Assembly: GCF_017114985.1 (NCBI RefSeq)
Contig: NZ_JABXKP010000059.1
Coordinates: 1 to 64,000 of the forward strand
Reading direction: 5' to 3'
Source: Nostoc sp. JL33
GTDB taxonomy: Bacteria > Cyanobacteriota > Cyanobacteriia > Cyanobacteriales > Nostocaceae
Length of the DNA: 64,000 nt
Part shown: piece after piece, positions 1 through 8,752 of the stretch
Layout of the letters: the number at the start of each line of letters is the position of its first letter
Numbering within the stretch: position 1 is the first letter of the stretch
The notes under the pieces: generated by a model
What the model saw: only the letters and a program-made list of their open reading frames with translations
Told to the model about the DNA's origin: nothing
The model's database searches: none
Program-made: the position numbers and the translations under genes

Positions 1-79
1 TCTTAAAGCTCAATTAATGTCTTCTTAGAAGAGTCGTTGAGAAGCCCACACTCAAGAAAGAAAGGGGAGTGTGTGGAGT
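1..79 (+). mobile_element. possible right end of an IS200/IS605-type (TnpB) element
   Basis: Bases 47-53 (CACACTC with flanking C) can pair with 67-73 (GAGTGTG), forming a hairpin followed by GGAGTATGTCACC. This resembles the 3' end of cyanobacterial TnpB-associated elements, where a terminal hairpin precedes the element boundary. No tnpB coding sequence is inside the window because it would lie upstream of base 1. The resemblance is from memory and the hairpin is imperfect, so this is a weak call. Confidence 0.25.
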
Positions 80-160
80 ATGTCACCAGATCCGAATGAA
101 CCCGTTATTTCTCCTGATGATTGGGAAATGAATCACAATTTTGAAGTGAATGATTTGTGA
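80..160 (+). CDS. possible 26-residue peptide, unrecognised
   Basis: An ATG at 80 opens 26 codons ending in TGA at 158-160. The peptide is acidic and polar (starts MSPDPNEPVI). A purine-rich GTGTGGAGT lies directly upstream, but it is also part of the hairpin described at 1-79. I do not recognise the peptide; it may be a chance reading frame at a mobile-element boundary. Confidence 0.2.
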   Translation: MSPDPNEPVISPDDWEMNHNFEVNDL

Positions 161-179
161 TCGTTCTTGATACTGAATG

Positions 180-371
180 CTATCTTTGTCCCTGGCTGAC
201 TCTCCTTTCTAATTCCGCCTCTGCTTCTTCAATTGACATTAGCCTTGGGTTTGGATTGGCTGCGTGCAAACGATCGACGTAGGCATGAAACGCTTCGGTA
301 TTATCGGGATTCTGTAATACATAAGCTCGTAACTCGGCATCGGTCATATCCATAAAGTTGGTTTGTTTCAT
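180..371 (-). CDS. DUF6887-like small protein
   Basis: A 63-residue acidic, mostly helical protein. It contains DMTDAELRAYVLQN near the start and a central AFHAYVDRLHA segment, a pattern I associate with the small cyanobacterial DUF6887 family of unknown function. The ATG is preceded by GGGGAGG about nine bases upstream, a strong ribosome-binding site. Its start overlaps the stop of the upstream gene (368-722) as ATGA, so the two were translationally coupled. In related genomes DUF6887 and DUF6888 genes are commonly adjacent, possibly as a toxin-antitoxin-like pair; that role is inference. The family assignment is from memory of the motif. Confidence 0.65.
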   Translation of the reverse strand: MKQTNFMDMTDAELRAYVLQNPDNTEAFHAYVDRLHAANPNPRLMSIEEAEAELERRVSQGQR

Positions 372-722
372 TTTGTAACTACCTCCCCATTAGGATAAAT
401 TTCTATCTCTATTGTCTCTCCCACCAACATCACTATGCGTTTTGTTCTTTCGTCCATCCGCACTAGATTTATAGGTCGGAGCAAATTGCTCATTCTCAGA
501 GGTTGTTTGAAAAGTGATATGTTGTGATTTTAATCGAATTGTTACCCCCCTTAATCCCCCCTTATAAAGGGGGGAAACAAGAAAAATTCGCTTCCCTCCC
601 CAATATATCGGGGAGGGTTAGGGTGGGGTAAAAAAATATTTGATACATCAATCATGACTTTTCAAACATCCTCTCACCGACATCCGGTAAAAGCTCCGCA
701 ATTGTTCTACTGTTAGTTCCAA
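368..722 (-). pseudogene. DUF6888-like gene interrupted by element A1
   Basis: The surviving frame runs from an ATG at 493 to a TGA at 368-370 (41 residues, containing LRPINLVRMDE and IEIEIYPNGE). That is the C-terminal two thirds of a DUF6888-like protein. Removing bases 499-673 and one copy of the TCA duplication joins this frame, with no stop, to a further segment reading LTVEQLRSFYRMSVR. The restored protein would have about 58 residues, starting at a TTG at 722 with GAGG five bases upstream. So the element split an intact small gene. The 41-codon remnant may still be translated because its stop overlaps the next start. Family name is from motif memory; the frame restoration is seen directly. 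Confidence 0.7.
499..673. mobile_element. element A1, small non-coding inverted-repeat element (MITE)
   Basis: The ends are GAGGTTGTTTGAAAAGT and its near-perfect inverse ACTTTTCAAACATCCTC. A 3-bp direct repeat TCA flanks the element (496-498 and 674-676). There is no transposase inside, only a C-run/G-run hairpin segment common in Nostoc intergenic DNA. GAG ends with a TNA target duplication are typical of the IS1031 group of IS5-family elements, which would supply the transposase in trans (inference). Confidence 0.8.
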
Positions 723-816
723 TTTGACCTCATTTTAGGTGTTTGTTCCATAAGGTAAATTAGAGAGTCAAAAATAGTTCTGTTCAAGCGCGATCGCAGC
801 TTCAGCTTTACTATTA

Positions 817-911
817 TAGGACTTACGCAAAATTACATGCTGTAGGGGGAATTCATGAATTGCCCCTACAGGATGTAATCACGGTTTCGGCTATTGTTTG
901 CGTAAGTCCTA
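817..911. mobile_element. element B1, MITE with TAGGACTTACGCA ends
   Basis: TAGGACTTACGCAAA at 817 is mirrored by TTTGCGTAAGTCCTA ending at 911. A 5-bp direct repeat TATTA flanks it (812-816 and 912-916). The interior is about 65 bp with a further small inverted repeat (TGTAGGGG/CCCCTACA). It lies just downstream of the PEP-CTERM gene and may also act as its terminator. Confidence 0.75.
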
Positions 912-917
912 TATTAA

Positions 918-2132
918 TTAGTTATTAAGTCCTTTGGCTTTACCCTTTTGCAACAAAGTAACGCTTGCAGTGCCAACAAGCGCTAATAAGCCCAAAGTAG
1001 AACTAGATTCAGGAACAGACTTGGGATTCTCAATTTTGAGAACTTGTCCTTGTCCTGGGCGATCGCCTCGGTTTGTCACATAAATAGCACCATCAGCACC
1101 AATAGTCAAAGCAGTAGGAGATTCTAGTCCCTTGCCACTAAGAAGAGTTGTGCGAGTTCCATCGGTCGCTATTTTAATCACAGAACCATCTAGATTACCT
1201 TTCCAGAGTGACTGATTAGCGTACTGCAAAGCATATAAATTACCCTGAGGATCAAAAGCTAAGTCAGTAAGTTGGGTAAAGCCATCAGTATAGACTGTTG
1301 GTTTACCATCAGAACCAATTCGATAGATATTTGCTTTACCTTCTGGAAAAGGAAAACCAGTTAATTGGCTAATATAATAAGCACCATCTGGGCCTTTGGC
1401 AACATTTGTGGGTACTGCTTGGATTTGAAATGGCGATGACGATGCACCAGAGGGAAAAACTGGGTTAGTTAATGTCTGCCGGGGAATTGTGGCGATCGCG
1501 TTTAAATTACTTCCATCAGTCCCTACACTGAATAATTCATTGGCACCCGTATCAACTGCAACAATATTATTTCCCTGTAAAAGAAGAGAGAAGGGATTAC
1601 TAATTACATCGCCTTTATCAGGATTATTTGCAAGTTCATAATTAGCTAAATCAGCAACGCTAGTCCAGGAATTTGTATTGAAATTAGCAGTGATGATTTT
1701 TCCTAAGTCTGTGTTACCTAATGTGGCGCGAAATGTGGGATTTGAACCATACCCAACCGCAATATAAGGCTTGCCAGCAGCATCAAATTTGATATCTTGA
1801 GGCCCAGAAGTATCAGTACCATCTGATAGTGCTAAAGAAGGAAGCCCTGTAAGTATACGTTTTTGCGTACCATTTCCAATTTTTGTCACTGCACCAGTTG
1901 TGCCATAACATAAAGATTGGTTTTCAACGCTCGGTGAAGGAACACAAGCTCCACTTCCGCCTGTTCCTGCTTCTGTGACGTAGAGGCTGCCGTCAGGGCC
2001 AAAAGTTAGACCCCGTGGATTATCAAGACCATCGGCAACTACCGAAAACGATGCCGCCTCTGCTGCTCTCATTCCCGAAAAAGCAGCAATACAAACACTC
2101 AAAAATGTAATCCCAAATTGGTTTAGTTTCAT
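918..2132 (-). CDS. ScyD/ScyE-family secreted beta-propeller with PEP-CTERM tail
   Basis: A 404-residue exported protein. Residues 1-26 form a signal peptide ending in AEAAS. The body contains repeated NHL/SMP-30-like strands such as PRGLTFGPDGSLYVTEAG, LAFDPQGNLYALQY and ALTIGADGAIYVTN, giving a six-bladed-propeller pattern. The last 30 residues start with VPESSS, followed by a hydrophobic helix and a basic end: a PEP-CTERM sorting signal. This matches the family named after ScyD and ScyE of the scytonemin cluster, but no scytonemin genes are nearby, so a pigment role is not implied. Element B1 follows its stop codon directly. It is a single-gene unit. Confidence 0.85.
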   Translation of the reverse strand: MKLNQFGITFLSVCIAAFSGMRAAEAASFSVVADGLDNPRGLTFGPDGSLYVTEAGTGGSGACVPSPSVENQSLCYGTTGAVTKIGNGTQKRILTGLPSLALSDGTDTSGPQDIKFDAAGKPYIAVGYGSNPTFRATLGNTDLGKIITANFNTNSWTSVADLANYELANNPDKGDVISNPFSLLLQGNNIVAVDTGANELFSVGTDGSNLNAIATIPRQTLTNPVFPSGASSSPFQIQAVPTNVAKGPDGAYYISQLTGFPFPEGKANIYRIGSDGKPTVYTDGFTQLTDLAFDPQGNLYALQYANQSLWKGNLDGSVIKIATDGTRTTLLSGKGLESPTALTIGADGAIYVTNRGDRPGQGQVLKIENPKSVPESSSTLGLLALVGTASVTLLQKGKAKGLNN

Positions 2133-2276
2133 TAAACCCGTCCGAAAATTAAATTTGCGTAAAGGTAAAGAATACCAGTTGAAATCTGAATTTATTAATT
2201 TTGAGTTGAATTATACCATTGATAAAAATCTTTGCAACACATGAATCGGCTGTAGGGACGTAAACCTCACCGATAC

Positions 2277-2469
2277 GTGTCAACTTAATGTGAAAGCCAG
2301 TCTAGAATCAGCTTTTAGCAGATTATCTCATTATCTCGTTAAGAGTCTCCGACTGGGAATGCCCCTCATTGAGGCTCCGCCTCCGTAACTTGCGGCACCA
2401 CCAGGAACTGCATTTCCAGCCTCTGGCTGGAAACGAGGTTTTAAAAGGATTTTGAGCTTAAGTTGACAC
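2277..2469. mobile_element. element C1, MITE with GTGTCAACTTAA ends
   Basis: GTGTCAACTTAA at 2277-2288 is inverted as TTAAGTTGACAC at 2458-2469. The interior carries the hairpins CCAGCCTCTGGCTGG and AGGCTCCGCCT, also present in C3 at about 46.2 kb. No target duplication was seen. The wider gap 2133-2772 otherwise shows only low-complexity and repeat DNA, including a spurious reading frame in the element. Confidence 0.65.
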
Positions 2470-2772
2470 CAATGAAACCTCACCCCAACCCTCTCCGTGG
2501 GTTCGGAGAGGGAGCAAGAATCTTGTTTCTTATCTGGTATATTTGCTTTCACTGAGATGCTCCCCAGTTAGTGGCTGCTTCAGCGTAGCCCGCCGCAGGT
2601 ATCGCAGTTTCAGCTTTACTATTAAACGGATTTTGCAGTTTCAAAGAATAAAAGAGCAAGATTTATGAAGATTTGAAAAACTATCCTGATTTGCGGATAA
2701 CGGCAATGTATTTACTAATCTACAGAGTGTTATAGAAATTAAAATACTAGTTGATTTAGTATAAATAATTTT

Positions 2773-3324
2773 ATGTTATCTAATTTAGATTTAGTTCGAG
2801 AATTTATCGGCAACTCTATCCAAAAAAAAGATATTTTATTGGCAAATCGTTCTTTAACAGCACAAACAATTTATAACATTAGCAATCTGGCAACAAAGGC
2901 TGAAGGCGTAATTGCCACTGTCCAACTAAATACCCCACTAACTGAATTCTTGATTTTGTCTAACTCATCCCATTGGGAATTACTCAATCAGACTTTGCCA
3001 GAATCCAATTATTTCCTGAAAGGGAAGATAGATAGTCATAGTTTCTATCACTATCAATACTGCCAAATCCCTAAGAACTATAAGTTGCAATGTACTAAAT
3101 CTGTCATTTTATGGCGAGCTTGGTGGAAATATCGCAAGAATGCTTTACAACTAGGAATTCAATCGGATCTTTTAATCCAGACACGAGATTCATGGTATCC
3201 AATCAGAGATTTAATCATTAGTGATGGAATTCTGTATGTCAAAACTTTAGGACATGAGATAGGAATTGATGCAGATGACTTAGTGATTTGGTTAAGCAAA
3301 ATTGATGTAAATTCTCAAAATTAG
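2773..3324 (+). CDS. hypothetical protein, 183 residues
   Basis: I do not recognise this protein. It is soluble, has no signal peptide or obvious membrane helix, and is rich in aromatic residues in its middle (HSFYHYQYCQI, then WRAWWKYRK). The C-terminal third (LLIQTRDSWYPIRDLIISDG) looks like beta strands followed by an acidic end. AT content and codon choice match its neighbours. It stands alone, between element C1 and the convergent histidine-kinase gene. The ATG at 2773 is the first in frame; upstream DNA is AT-rich with no clear Shine-Dalgarno. Confidence 0.6.
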   Translation: MLSNLDLVREFIGNSIQKKDILLANRSLTAQTIYNISNLATKAEGVIATVQLNTPLTEFLILSNSSHWELLNQTLPESNYFLKGKIDSHSFYHYQYCQIPKNYKLQCTKSVILWRAWWKYRKNALQLGIQSDLLIQTRDSWYPIRDLIISDGILYVKTLGHEIGIDADDLVIWLSKIDVNSQN

Positions 3325-3345
3325 TCATTTGTCATTTGTCATTTG
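3325..3345. repeat. short tandem repeat (TCATTTG)x3
   Basis: Three heptamer units immediately follow the stop codon. This is the kind of short tandem repeat typical of heterocystous cyanobacteria. Related copies occur at about 37620-37640. Confidence 0.7.
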
Positions 3346-3395
3346 TTATTGCTTAAAGCACAAGGGTTTTGGCTTTTCAAGCGTGCCATTCATCG

Positions 3396-6300
3396 TTAAT
3401 TATCTCTTTTTCGAGCTTCCAAGAGTTGTAAAGTTTTCAGATCGCTACAGCTAGAAATCAGGTTAGCGATCGCTCGAAGTAATTTAGCTGGTTCCACAGG
3501 CTTGGTGATATGCTGCCCAAATCCGGCGGCAATTGCCTGTTGGTAATCAGCCTCAGCTGCGTAAGCTGTAAGAGCGATCGCCGGAATTTGCCCCCCAAGT
3601 TCGGGTAACATCGCTCTGATTTGACGCATCAGCATATAGCCGTCTACTTCCGGCATTCCAATGTCGCTTAAGAGCAGATTTGGCTGGAACTGAGGCATAA
3701 TTCCTAGTGCTTCCACAGCCGATGCAGCCTGGATTACTACCGCGCCAGACTGCTCCAAAATGAAAGCAATTAACTCTCGCGTATCACGCTCATCATCCAC
3801 AAGCAGAACTTTCACCCCACTTAGATCGGGCGAATCATCAAGTTGTCTATCAATTTGGTGGCTATTTAGATGAATCTTCACCAGTGGTAGCATGACTGTA
3901 AAGGTTGCTCCCTGTTCTTCACCCAAACTTTCTGCCTTAACTGTGCCGCCATGTAGCTCTACGATGTGACGAACAATAGCTAATCCTAATCCCAGTCCGC
4001 CAAATTTCCTGGTAGTTGCACCATCAGCTTGTCGGAAGTAGTCAAATACATAGGGTAAAAAATCTGGGCTAATTCCTTTACCTGTATCACGGACTCGAAG
4101 TTGAACCTGAGAACCAACAGACTCTAAACTGATTTCTACCTCTCCACCTGGGGGCGTAAACTTAATCGCATTGGAAACTAGATTCCAGATAACTTGCTGC
4201 AAACGACCCGAATCACCGGTTACTAGGAATTTTGGGTTGGCCCTTTGGTCTGCTTCCAGCGCAACTTGGATTTCGGATTTGAGATTGTCAGGTTGCTTGT
4301 TAAAATCGATAGATTCTAAATTGCTGTGAGGATTTTCTAATCCAAAATCAAAAATCGTAAATCGCAAATTGATAGATTTGGCTTCAGCAGCTAGACGTAC
4401 AGTTTCTATTGCGGCGGCGATCGCAGTTGACAAATTCACAGAAGTAATATTCAGCCTGAGTTTACCTTGCAAAATGCGAGAAACATCTAGCAAATCTTCA
4501 ATTAGTTGAGTCTGAAGCTTGGCATTGCGCTCAATAGTTTCCAGAGCGCGAGCGGTAGTTGCTTGATCATACTTTTTAGTTTGCAGTAACTTCGCCCATC
4601 CCAGGATCGGGTTTAGCGGCGTGCGAAGTTCGTGGGAAAGAACCGCCAAAAATTCATCTTTGATTCGGTTAGCTTGGACTAATTCCTCTTTTTGCTGCTG
4701 TAACGAAGCTATTAACTGAGCGCGTTCCAGAGCAACCGCTACCTGATCGGAGGTTGCTTGTAATAGAGCAATTTCCTCAGAAGTGAAGTGGGTACGCGTG
4801 CGGCTGGCAAAGGAGAGGACACCAAGCAGCTTTCCCTGAGCAATTAACGGTTGACCTGCATAGGCTGTGATTCCCAAAGTCTGGAGGATTTGGACATTTG
4901 GCTCGGTAGAGTGCAGCAGATTATTGAGGACAATTTGATGGCCTTCTTGCAACACGACTCCGCACATCCCTTGATTAAATTCCAGGTATTCAATTGCTTG
5001 AAATACTTCATCAGTAATGCCGTCCCAACCTACTAACCGCAGTTTCTGCTTATTTTCCTGTGTATCGATTAAATAGTGAAAGTAAAAATGCAAATCCATC
5101 TGCGCCGAGAGTTTGCTAAACAAGCTGTTCATTAAATCCAAGGGGCGCTCGGTTGAAAGCAAATCGCTGGTTGTTTCAGAGAGCAGCTTGAGTCTTTCGC
5201 TGCGCTCTTGCAAGGCTTGTTCTGCAAGCTGACGTTCACGAAGGGCGCGTTCGCGTTCGGTGATGTCAACTGCAACCCCTCCTACCAGGCGTTGTCCAGA
5301 TGCATCTGCAATCGGAAATTTATATACCAAAAATTCCCCTAGTGTGCCATCTGTGCGTGGGGCAGACTCGATCGCTTCAACAACTTGATTCGTCTCGGCA
5401 ACCATTCTAATGTTATCGAGGAAGGGTTGAGCGATTTGGGCTGGGTATAGGTCAAAAATATTTTTATTAATTGCCTTATTTGTTCTTAAATCAAATATCC
5501 TCAGATAAGTTGGACTCAGGTAAAATACACGCCCGTCTGCATTCGTAATCCATGCTGCGGCGGGAATATTGTCCATAAAAGCTTGAAATTGCTCTTGACT
5601 CTGACTCAGCGCTTTTTTAGCTTGTTTGAGATCACTAATATCCAGAATGAATACGACATTCTGCCGAGATCTTAACAGAGAGTAACCAACTACAACCGGG
5701 ACACAGGAACCATCCTTGCGAATAAATTCCTTCTCATAGGGAGTACAGGTTCCCTTCGCTGTGGCCTCGGCAATAGCCAGTTCATCTAAATATTGGTACT
5801 CATGGGGCGTGATATCAGTCCAGCCTAGTCTACCTGCCTGGATATCCTCCTGGGTATAGCCGACAATCCGCAAGAACTCGTCATTGGCTTCAGTGATCTC
5901 ACCATTTACATCGCCAAAGAGAATACCAACTACATTCGCTTTGAAAAAACTCCTGAGGCGTTCCTCACTTGCTTGGACTGCCTTCTCTGCTTGCTTGCGT
6001 TCGCTGATGTCACGGAAGAAAATATCAAGACCATCTTCACAAGGGTAGGCGTGAATCTCCAGCCACAGATCATACTTAGAGGGTAAGTAGTAGTGATGCT
6101 CGAAATGGACGGGAATTTGTTCGGCGATCGCCCGTCGATACTGTAGCTCTACATTAGTACCTACTGATAAAGGCCACTCTTCCCAGTGTGACTTACCGAT
6201 CACCTCTGTGCGAAGTTTGCCGTTAATTCGCTGTGCTTCCGCATTTTGGTAGATGATTCGCCAGTCTCGGTCTAGAGTAATAAATGCATCACTCATGTTT

Positions 6301-7094
6301 TCCAGAGTGCGGTTGTTCCGCTCATTGGCTTGCTGTAATGCCGCTTCTGCTTGTTTGCGTTCGCTCAAATCAACAACAAAGCCAATAACTGTTTGTTGAG
6401 TATCTCCCACCAGGGCAGAACCGAGTAGAACCGGAATGCGATCGCCATCTTTACGAATGTATTCTTTCTCAAATGGCTTACATACTCCGGTAGTTTTCAG
6501 TTCTTCCACTGAACGCTCACTCAAAAGAAGATACTCAGGTGGGGTGATCTCGCGCCAGTTAATTTGGTTAGCAGACAAATTTTCTCGCGTATAGCCGACC
6601 ATTTTCAGAAAAGCATCATTGGCTTCGATGATCGAGCCGTTGTTCACATCAGTTAGGATCACCCCAATGATGTTCGATTCTGCCAGCCGGCTAAACCGCA
6701 TTTCGCTATTTTGCAACAATTTTAGGCTTGTTTCTGCCTTGCCTCTAGCAGTTCGCAACTCTGAAGAGAGTGCAGTAATTAACAAGGATACTAGTGAGAA
6801 GGTGGTTAATCGTACTAAGACGCTTAGGTTAAGAATATCGAACGAGTAGACCGGCTCGATAAAAAAGAAAAAGGCAGTTGTAACAGATAAAGCGATCGCC
6901 AATACTCCAAGTCCCATGCCGCCATACCATGCACTGATTGCCACAGCAGCATAAAATAATGTAAATACGCTCGGATCGAAGACTGGCAGCAACAGTTTTG
7001 TCAGCAGCATCGCCGCCATGACTGCCAGAATCATCACACCATAGCTTACTAACCAAGAGCGCATCAAAATTTTTTCGGGTACTTTCACGATCAT
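3396..7094 (-). CDS. hybrid sensor histidine kinase (DUF4118-PAS x4-GAF-HisKA-HATPase-REC)
   Basis: A 1232-residue membrane kinase. Residues about 10-112 hold the transmembrane helices of a KdpD-like DUF4118 sensor. Four PAS domains follow (about 130-250, 260-370, 375-492, 497-617), each ending in a DxSERKQAE-type linker. A GAF domain spans about 640-795. HisKA has the phosphoacceptor His821 in SHELRTPL; the ATPase domain has NAIKFTPPGG, DTGKGI and GLGLGLAIV. A receiver domain ends the protein with Asp1144 in LSDIGMPEVDG and the conserved KP near the end. Its start is one base after the stop of the HTH gene upstream, so the two are coupled and probably act in one pathway. The ligand is unknown. 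All catalytic residues appear intact. Confidence 0.92.
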   Translation of the reverse strand: MIVKVPEKILMRSWLVSYGVMILAVMAAMLLTKLLLPVFDPSVFTLFYAAVAISAWYGGMGLGVLAIALSVTTAFFFFIEPVYSFDILNLSVLVRLTTFSLVSLLITALSSELRTARGKAETSLKLLQNSEMRFSRLAESNIIGVILTDVNNGSIIEANDAFLKMVGYTRENLSANQINWREITPPEYLLLSERSVEELKTTGVCKPFEKEYIRKDGDRIPVLLGSALVGDTQQTVIGFVVDLSERKQAEAALQQANERNNRTLENMSDAFITLDRDWRIIYQNAEAQRINGKLRTEVIGKSHWEEWPLSVGTNVELQYRRAIAEQIPVHFEHHYYLPSKYDLWLEIHAYPCEDGLDIFFRDISERKQAEKAVQASEERLRSFFKANVVGILFGDVNGEITEANDEFLRIVGYTQEDIQAGRLGWTDITPHEYQYLDELAIAEATAKGTCTPYEKEFIRKDGSCVPVVVGYSLLRSRQNVVFILDISDLKQAKKALSQSQEQFQAFMDNIPAAAWITNADGRVFYLSPTYLRIFDLRTNKAINKNIFDLYPAQIAQPFLDNIRMVAETNQVVEAIESAPRTDGTLGEFLVYKFPIADASGQRLVGGVAVDITERERALRERQLAEQALQERSERLKLLSETTSDLLSTERPLDLMNSLFSKLSAQMDLHFYFHYLIDTQENKQKLRLVGWDGITDEVFQAIEYLEFNQGMCGVVLQEGHQIVLNNLLHSTEPNVQILQTLGITAYAGQPLIAQGKLLGVLSFASRTRTHFTSEEIALLQATSDQVAVALERAQLIASLQQQKEELVQANRIKDEFLAVLSHELRTPLNPILGWAKLLQTKKYDQATTARALETIERNAKLQTQLIEDLLDVSRILQGKLRLNITSVNLSTAIAAAIETVRLAAEAKSINLRFTIFDFGLENPHSNLESIDFNKQPDNLKSEIQVALEADQRANPKFLVTGDSGRLQQVIWNLVSNAIKFTPPGGEVEISLESVGSQVQLRVRDTGKGISPDFLPYVFDYFRQADGATTRKFGGLGLGLAIVRHIVELHGGTVKAESLGEEQGATFTVMLPLVKIHLNSHQIDRQLDDSPDLSGVKVLLVDDERDTRELIAFILEQSGAVVIQAASAVEALGIMPQFQPNLLLSDIGMPEVDGYMLMRQIRAMLPELGGQIPAIALTAYAAEADYQQAIAAGFGQHITKPVEPAKLLRAIANLISSCSDLKTLQLLEARKRDN

Positions 7095-7095
7095 C

Positions 7096-7350
7096 TTAGA
7101 AGTCCTGCGATTGCTCTGCTGTTGGGAGATACTCGTTTACTAGTTTTTCGCCTGGTTTACCCATTTTATGTAACATTTCTTCAATTAGCTTTAGTGCCAT
7201 CTGTGAAGGCACTGTAGATCCGTTCTCCCAGCGATTGACTGTTCGCAGTGAAACTCCCAACTTGGCTGCAAACTTTTCCTGAGAGAGATTGAGCTGCTGC
7301 CGAAGTTCACGGATTAAATCGGAAATTTTTACTGGCTTTCTTAGTTCCAT
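7096..7350 (-). CDS. small XRE-type helix-turn-helix regulator
   Basis: An 84-residue protein. Residues about 12-65 form a Cro/C1-type HTH: LNLSQEKFAAKLGVSLRTVNRWENG contains the QEKFA helix, the turn at GVS, and the recognition helix RTVNRWENG. There is no added sensor or enzymatic domain, so it is a stand-alone DNA-binding protein or an antitoxin-like regulator. Its TAA is separated from the hybrid kinase start by one base, implying a two-gene operon with translational coupling. Regulation of the kinase operon by this protein is inference. Confidence 0.85.
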   Translation of the reverse strand: MELRKPVKISDLIRELRQQLNLSQEKFAAKLGVSLRTVNRWENGSTVPSQMALKLIEEMLHKMGKPGEKLVNEYLPTAEQSQDF

Positions 7351-7513
7351 AATAGGAAGATTAGGACAGGTGTCTTGCCATTTGTCTCCAGCTTCAGGAA
7401 GAATTTAAACAATCATCAGTTATTATCAATTTTATCTTTTGGCGGAATACTGATATCAGTTATTAAGTGAAGCTGTAAAGCTATAATAAGATTTAAATCA
7501 AATATTTGCCTAA

Positions 7514-7672
7514 GAGGATGTTTGAAAAGTATTGGGCGAATAGAATTCGCTACTACACAAAGCTTAGTCCACCTCCGTAGGCTAATACACTCATCAAGGG
7601 TTTTAACCCACGGAGGTGGGTTTTGTTTGTATAGCCAGGGCTAGTAACAAATTAGACTTTTCAAACAACCTC
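7514..7672. mobile_element. element A2, MITE with 3-bp TAA duplication
   Basis: GAGGATGTTTGAAAAGT at 7514 is inverted as ACTTTTCAAACAACCTC ending at 7672. TAA flanks both sides (7511-7513 and 7673-7675). The interior holds a strong hairpin (AACCCACGGAGGTGGG and a matching TCCACCTCCGT). It ends only 17 bases before the proposed start of the acyltransferase gene, so that gene's leader lies within or beside it. It fills most of the gap 7351-7689. Confidence 0.8.
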
Positions 7673-7689
7673 TAATCTATATCACTGTT

Positions 7690-8718
7690 TTGATTAATCA
7701 ACACTCCGAAAACCTCCCCAATACTCAACTGAAAAAGGCACCACTTGAAGGCTATAAATTTAGCTGGTTTGATTGGTTTTGTTTATGGTATCCTCCAGGC
7801 TGGCTAATTTTATTCAACCGCCATTGGCAGCACTATCAAAACGATCCAGAAGGTTGGAATTGGCTAGAATATGGATTATTTTTAATTCCTGGCGGATTTT
7901 ATCTGGCGCTGCTGAGTCGCTGGTTGCGTCTTGGCTTTCGTTCACCCCGAAAAGAAATTGGTGAATTTGATCCTAAATATCAACAAGCTTTTGGCGAAGA
8001 AGTTCTCGGCCCGATTGTTAAATACTATTTTCGGGGAGAATTGCAACAAGTCGAAAACTTGCCGCCAACAGGGCCATTGATTGTAGCAATGAATCACGCA
8101 GGGATGTGTTTTCCTTGGGATTTTTTGACTTTGGGTTATTTATTAACTGAAGCTCAAGGATGGGTGGTACAACCCGTAACAAATCCAGCATTATTTGAAC
8201 ATCCTTGGGTGATTTGGTGGCTACCATCTAAATGGTCGCAGGTTTTGGGTGGTGTGCGAGCCGAATTAGATGATTTTGAGGCAGCGATTGCCCAAGGTAA
8301 AATTCTATTATATGCACCCGAAGGTATCCGTGGCCCTCTGAAAGGTTGGAAAAGACGCTATCAACTACAAAAGTTTGATGTGAGCTTTATTCAATTGAGC
8401 GATCGCTATCAAGTTCCCATTCTCCCAGTAGTTTGCATCGGGAGTGAATTTTTACATCCTTGGACTGTTAATTTCACCAAATTGCAACGACTAGTCAAAT
8501 TACCATTCTTGCCTTTCTCGCCTTTAATGTTTGCCTTAATTCTGTTTCCTTCAATGGGAATTTGGGCAATGAGAACTCGTCTGCGTTACTTTATTCAGCC
8601 TTTGGAACAAGTAGGGCTGAAAACTCACTCCGGTAAAAGGCGTGTAGCAATCTATCAACAGGCGCAAAAATTACGAGAAAAACTGCAAATTCAAATTACT
8701 TTGATGGTAAATAAGTAA
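7690..8718 (+). CDS. PlsC-like lysophospholipid acyltransferase family protein
   Basis: A 342-residue protein with an aromatic N-terminus (YKFSWFDWFCLWYPPGW) and hydrophobic segments about 55-75 and 270-295. The central part shows acyltransferase blocks: MNHAGMCFPWDF at about 134 (block I position), a GGVRAELDDF segment, and YAPEGIRGPLKGW (block III, normally FPEGTRS). It probably transfers an acyl group to a glycerolipid-type acceptor at the membrane. Oddity: block I normally reads HxxxxD, but here the first Asp is eight residues after the His. The proposed start is a TTG at 7690 with no ribosome-binding site; the next ATG codon lies deep inside the conserved part. The region upstream is element A2. 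Confidence 0.7.
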   Translation: MINQHSENLPNTQLKKAPLEGYKFSWFDWFCLWYPPGWLILFNRHWQHYQNDPEGWNWLEYGLFLIPGGFYLALLSRWLRLGFRSPRKEIGEFDPKYQQAFGEEVLGPIVKYYFRGELQQVENLPPTGPLIVAMNHAGMCFPWDFLTLGYLLTEAQGWVVQPVTNPALFEHPWVIWWLPSKWSQVLGGVRAELDDFEAAIAQGKILLYAPEGIRGPLKGWKRRYQLQKFDVSFIQLSDRYQVPILPVVCIGSEFLHPWTVNFTKLQRLVKLPFLPFSPLMFALILFPSMGIWAMRTRLRYFIQPLEQVGLKTHSGKRRVAIYQQAQKLREKLQIQITLMVNK

Positions 8719-8752
8719 GAGCCTTGGCGAATTCTATGAGACTGTTGATCAC

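Noticed and set aside
2331..2552. 73-codon minus-strand frame
   Set aside because: Lies within element C1 and its hairpins; the translated sequence is repeat-derived (same DNA at 46.2 kb).
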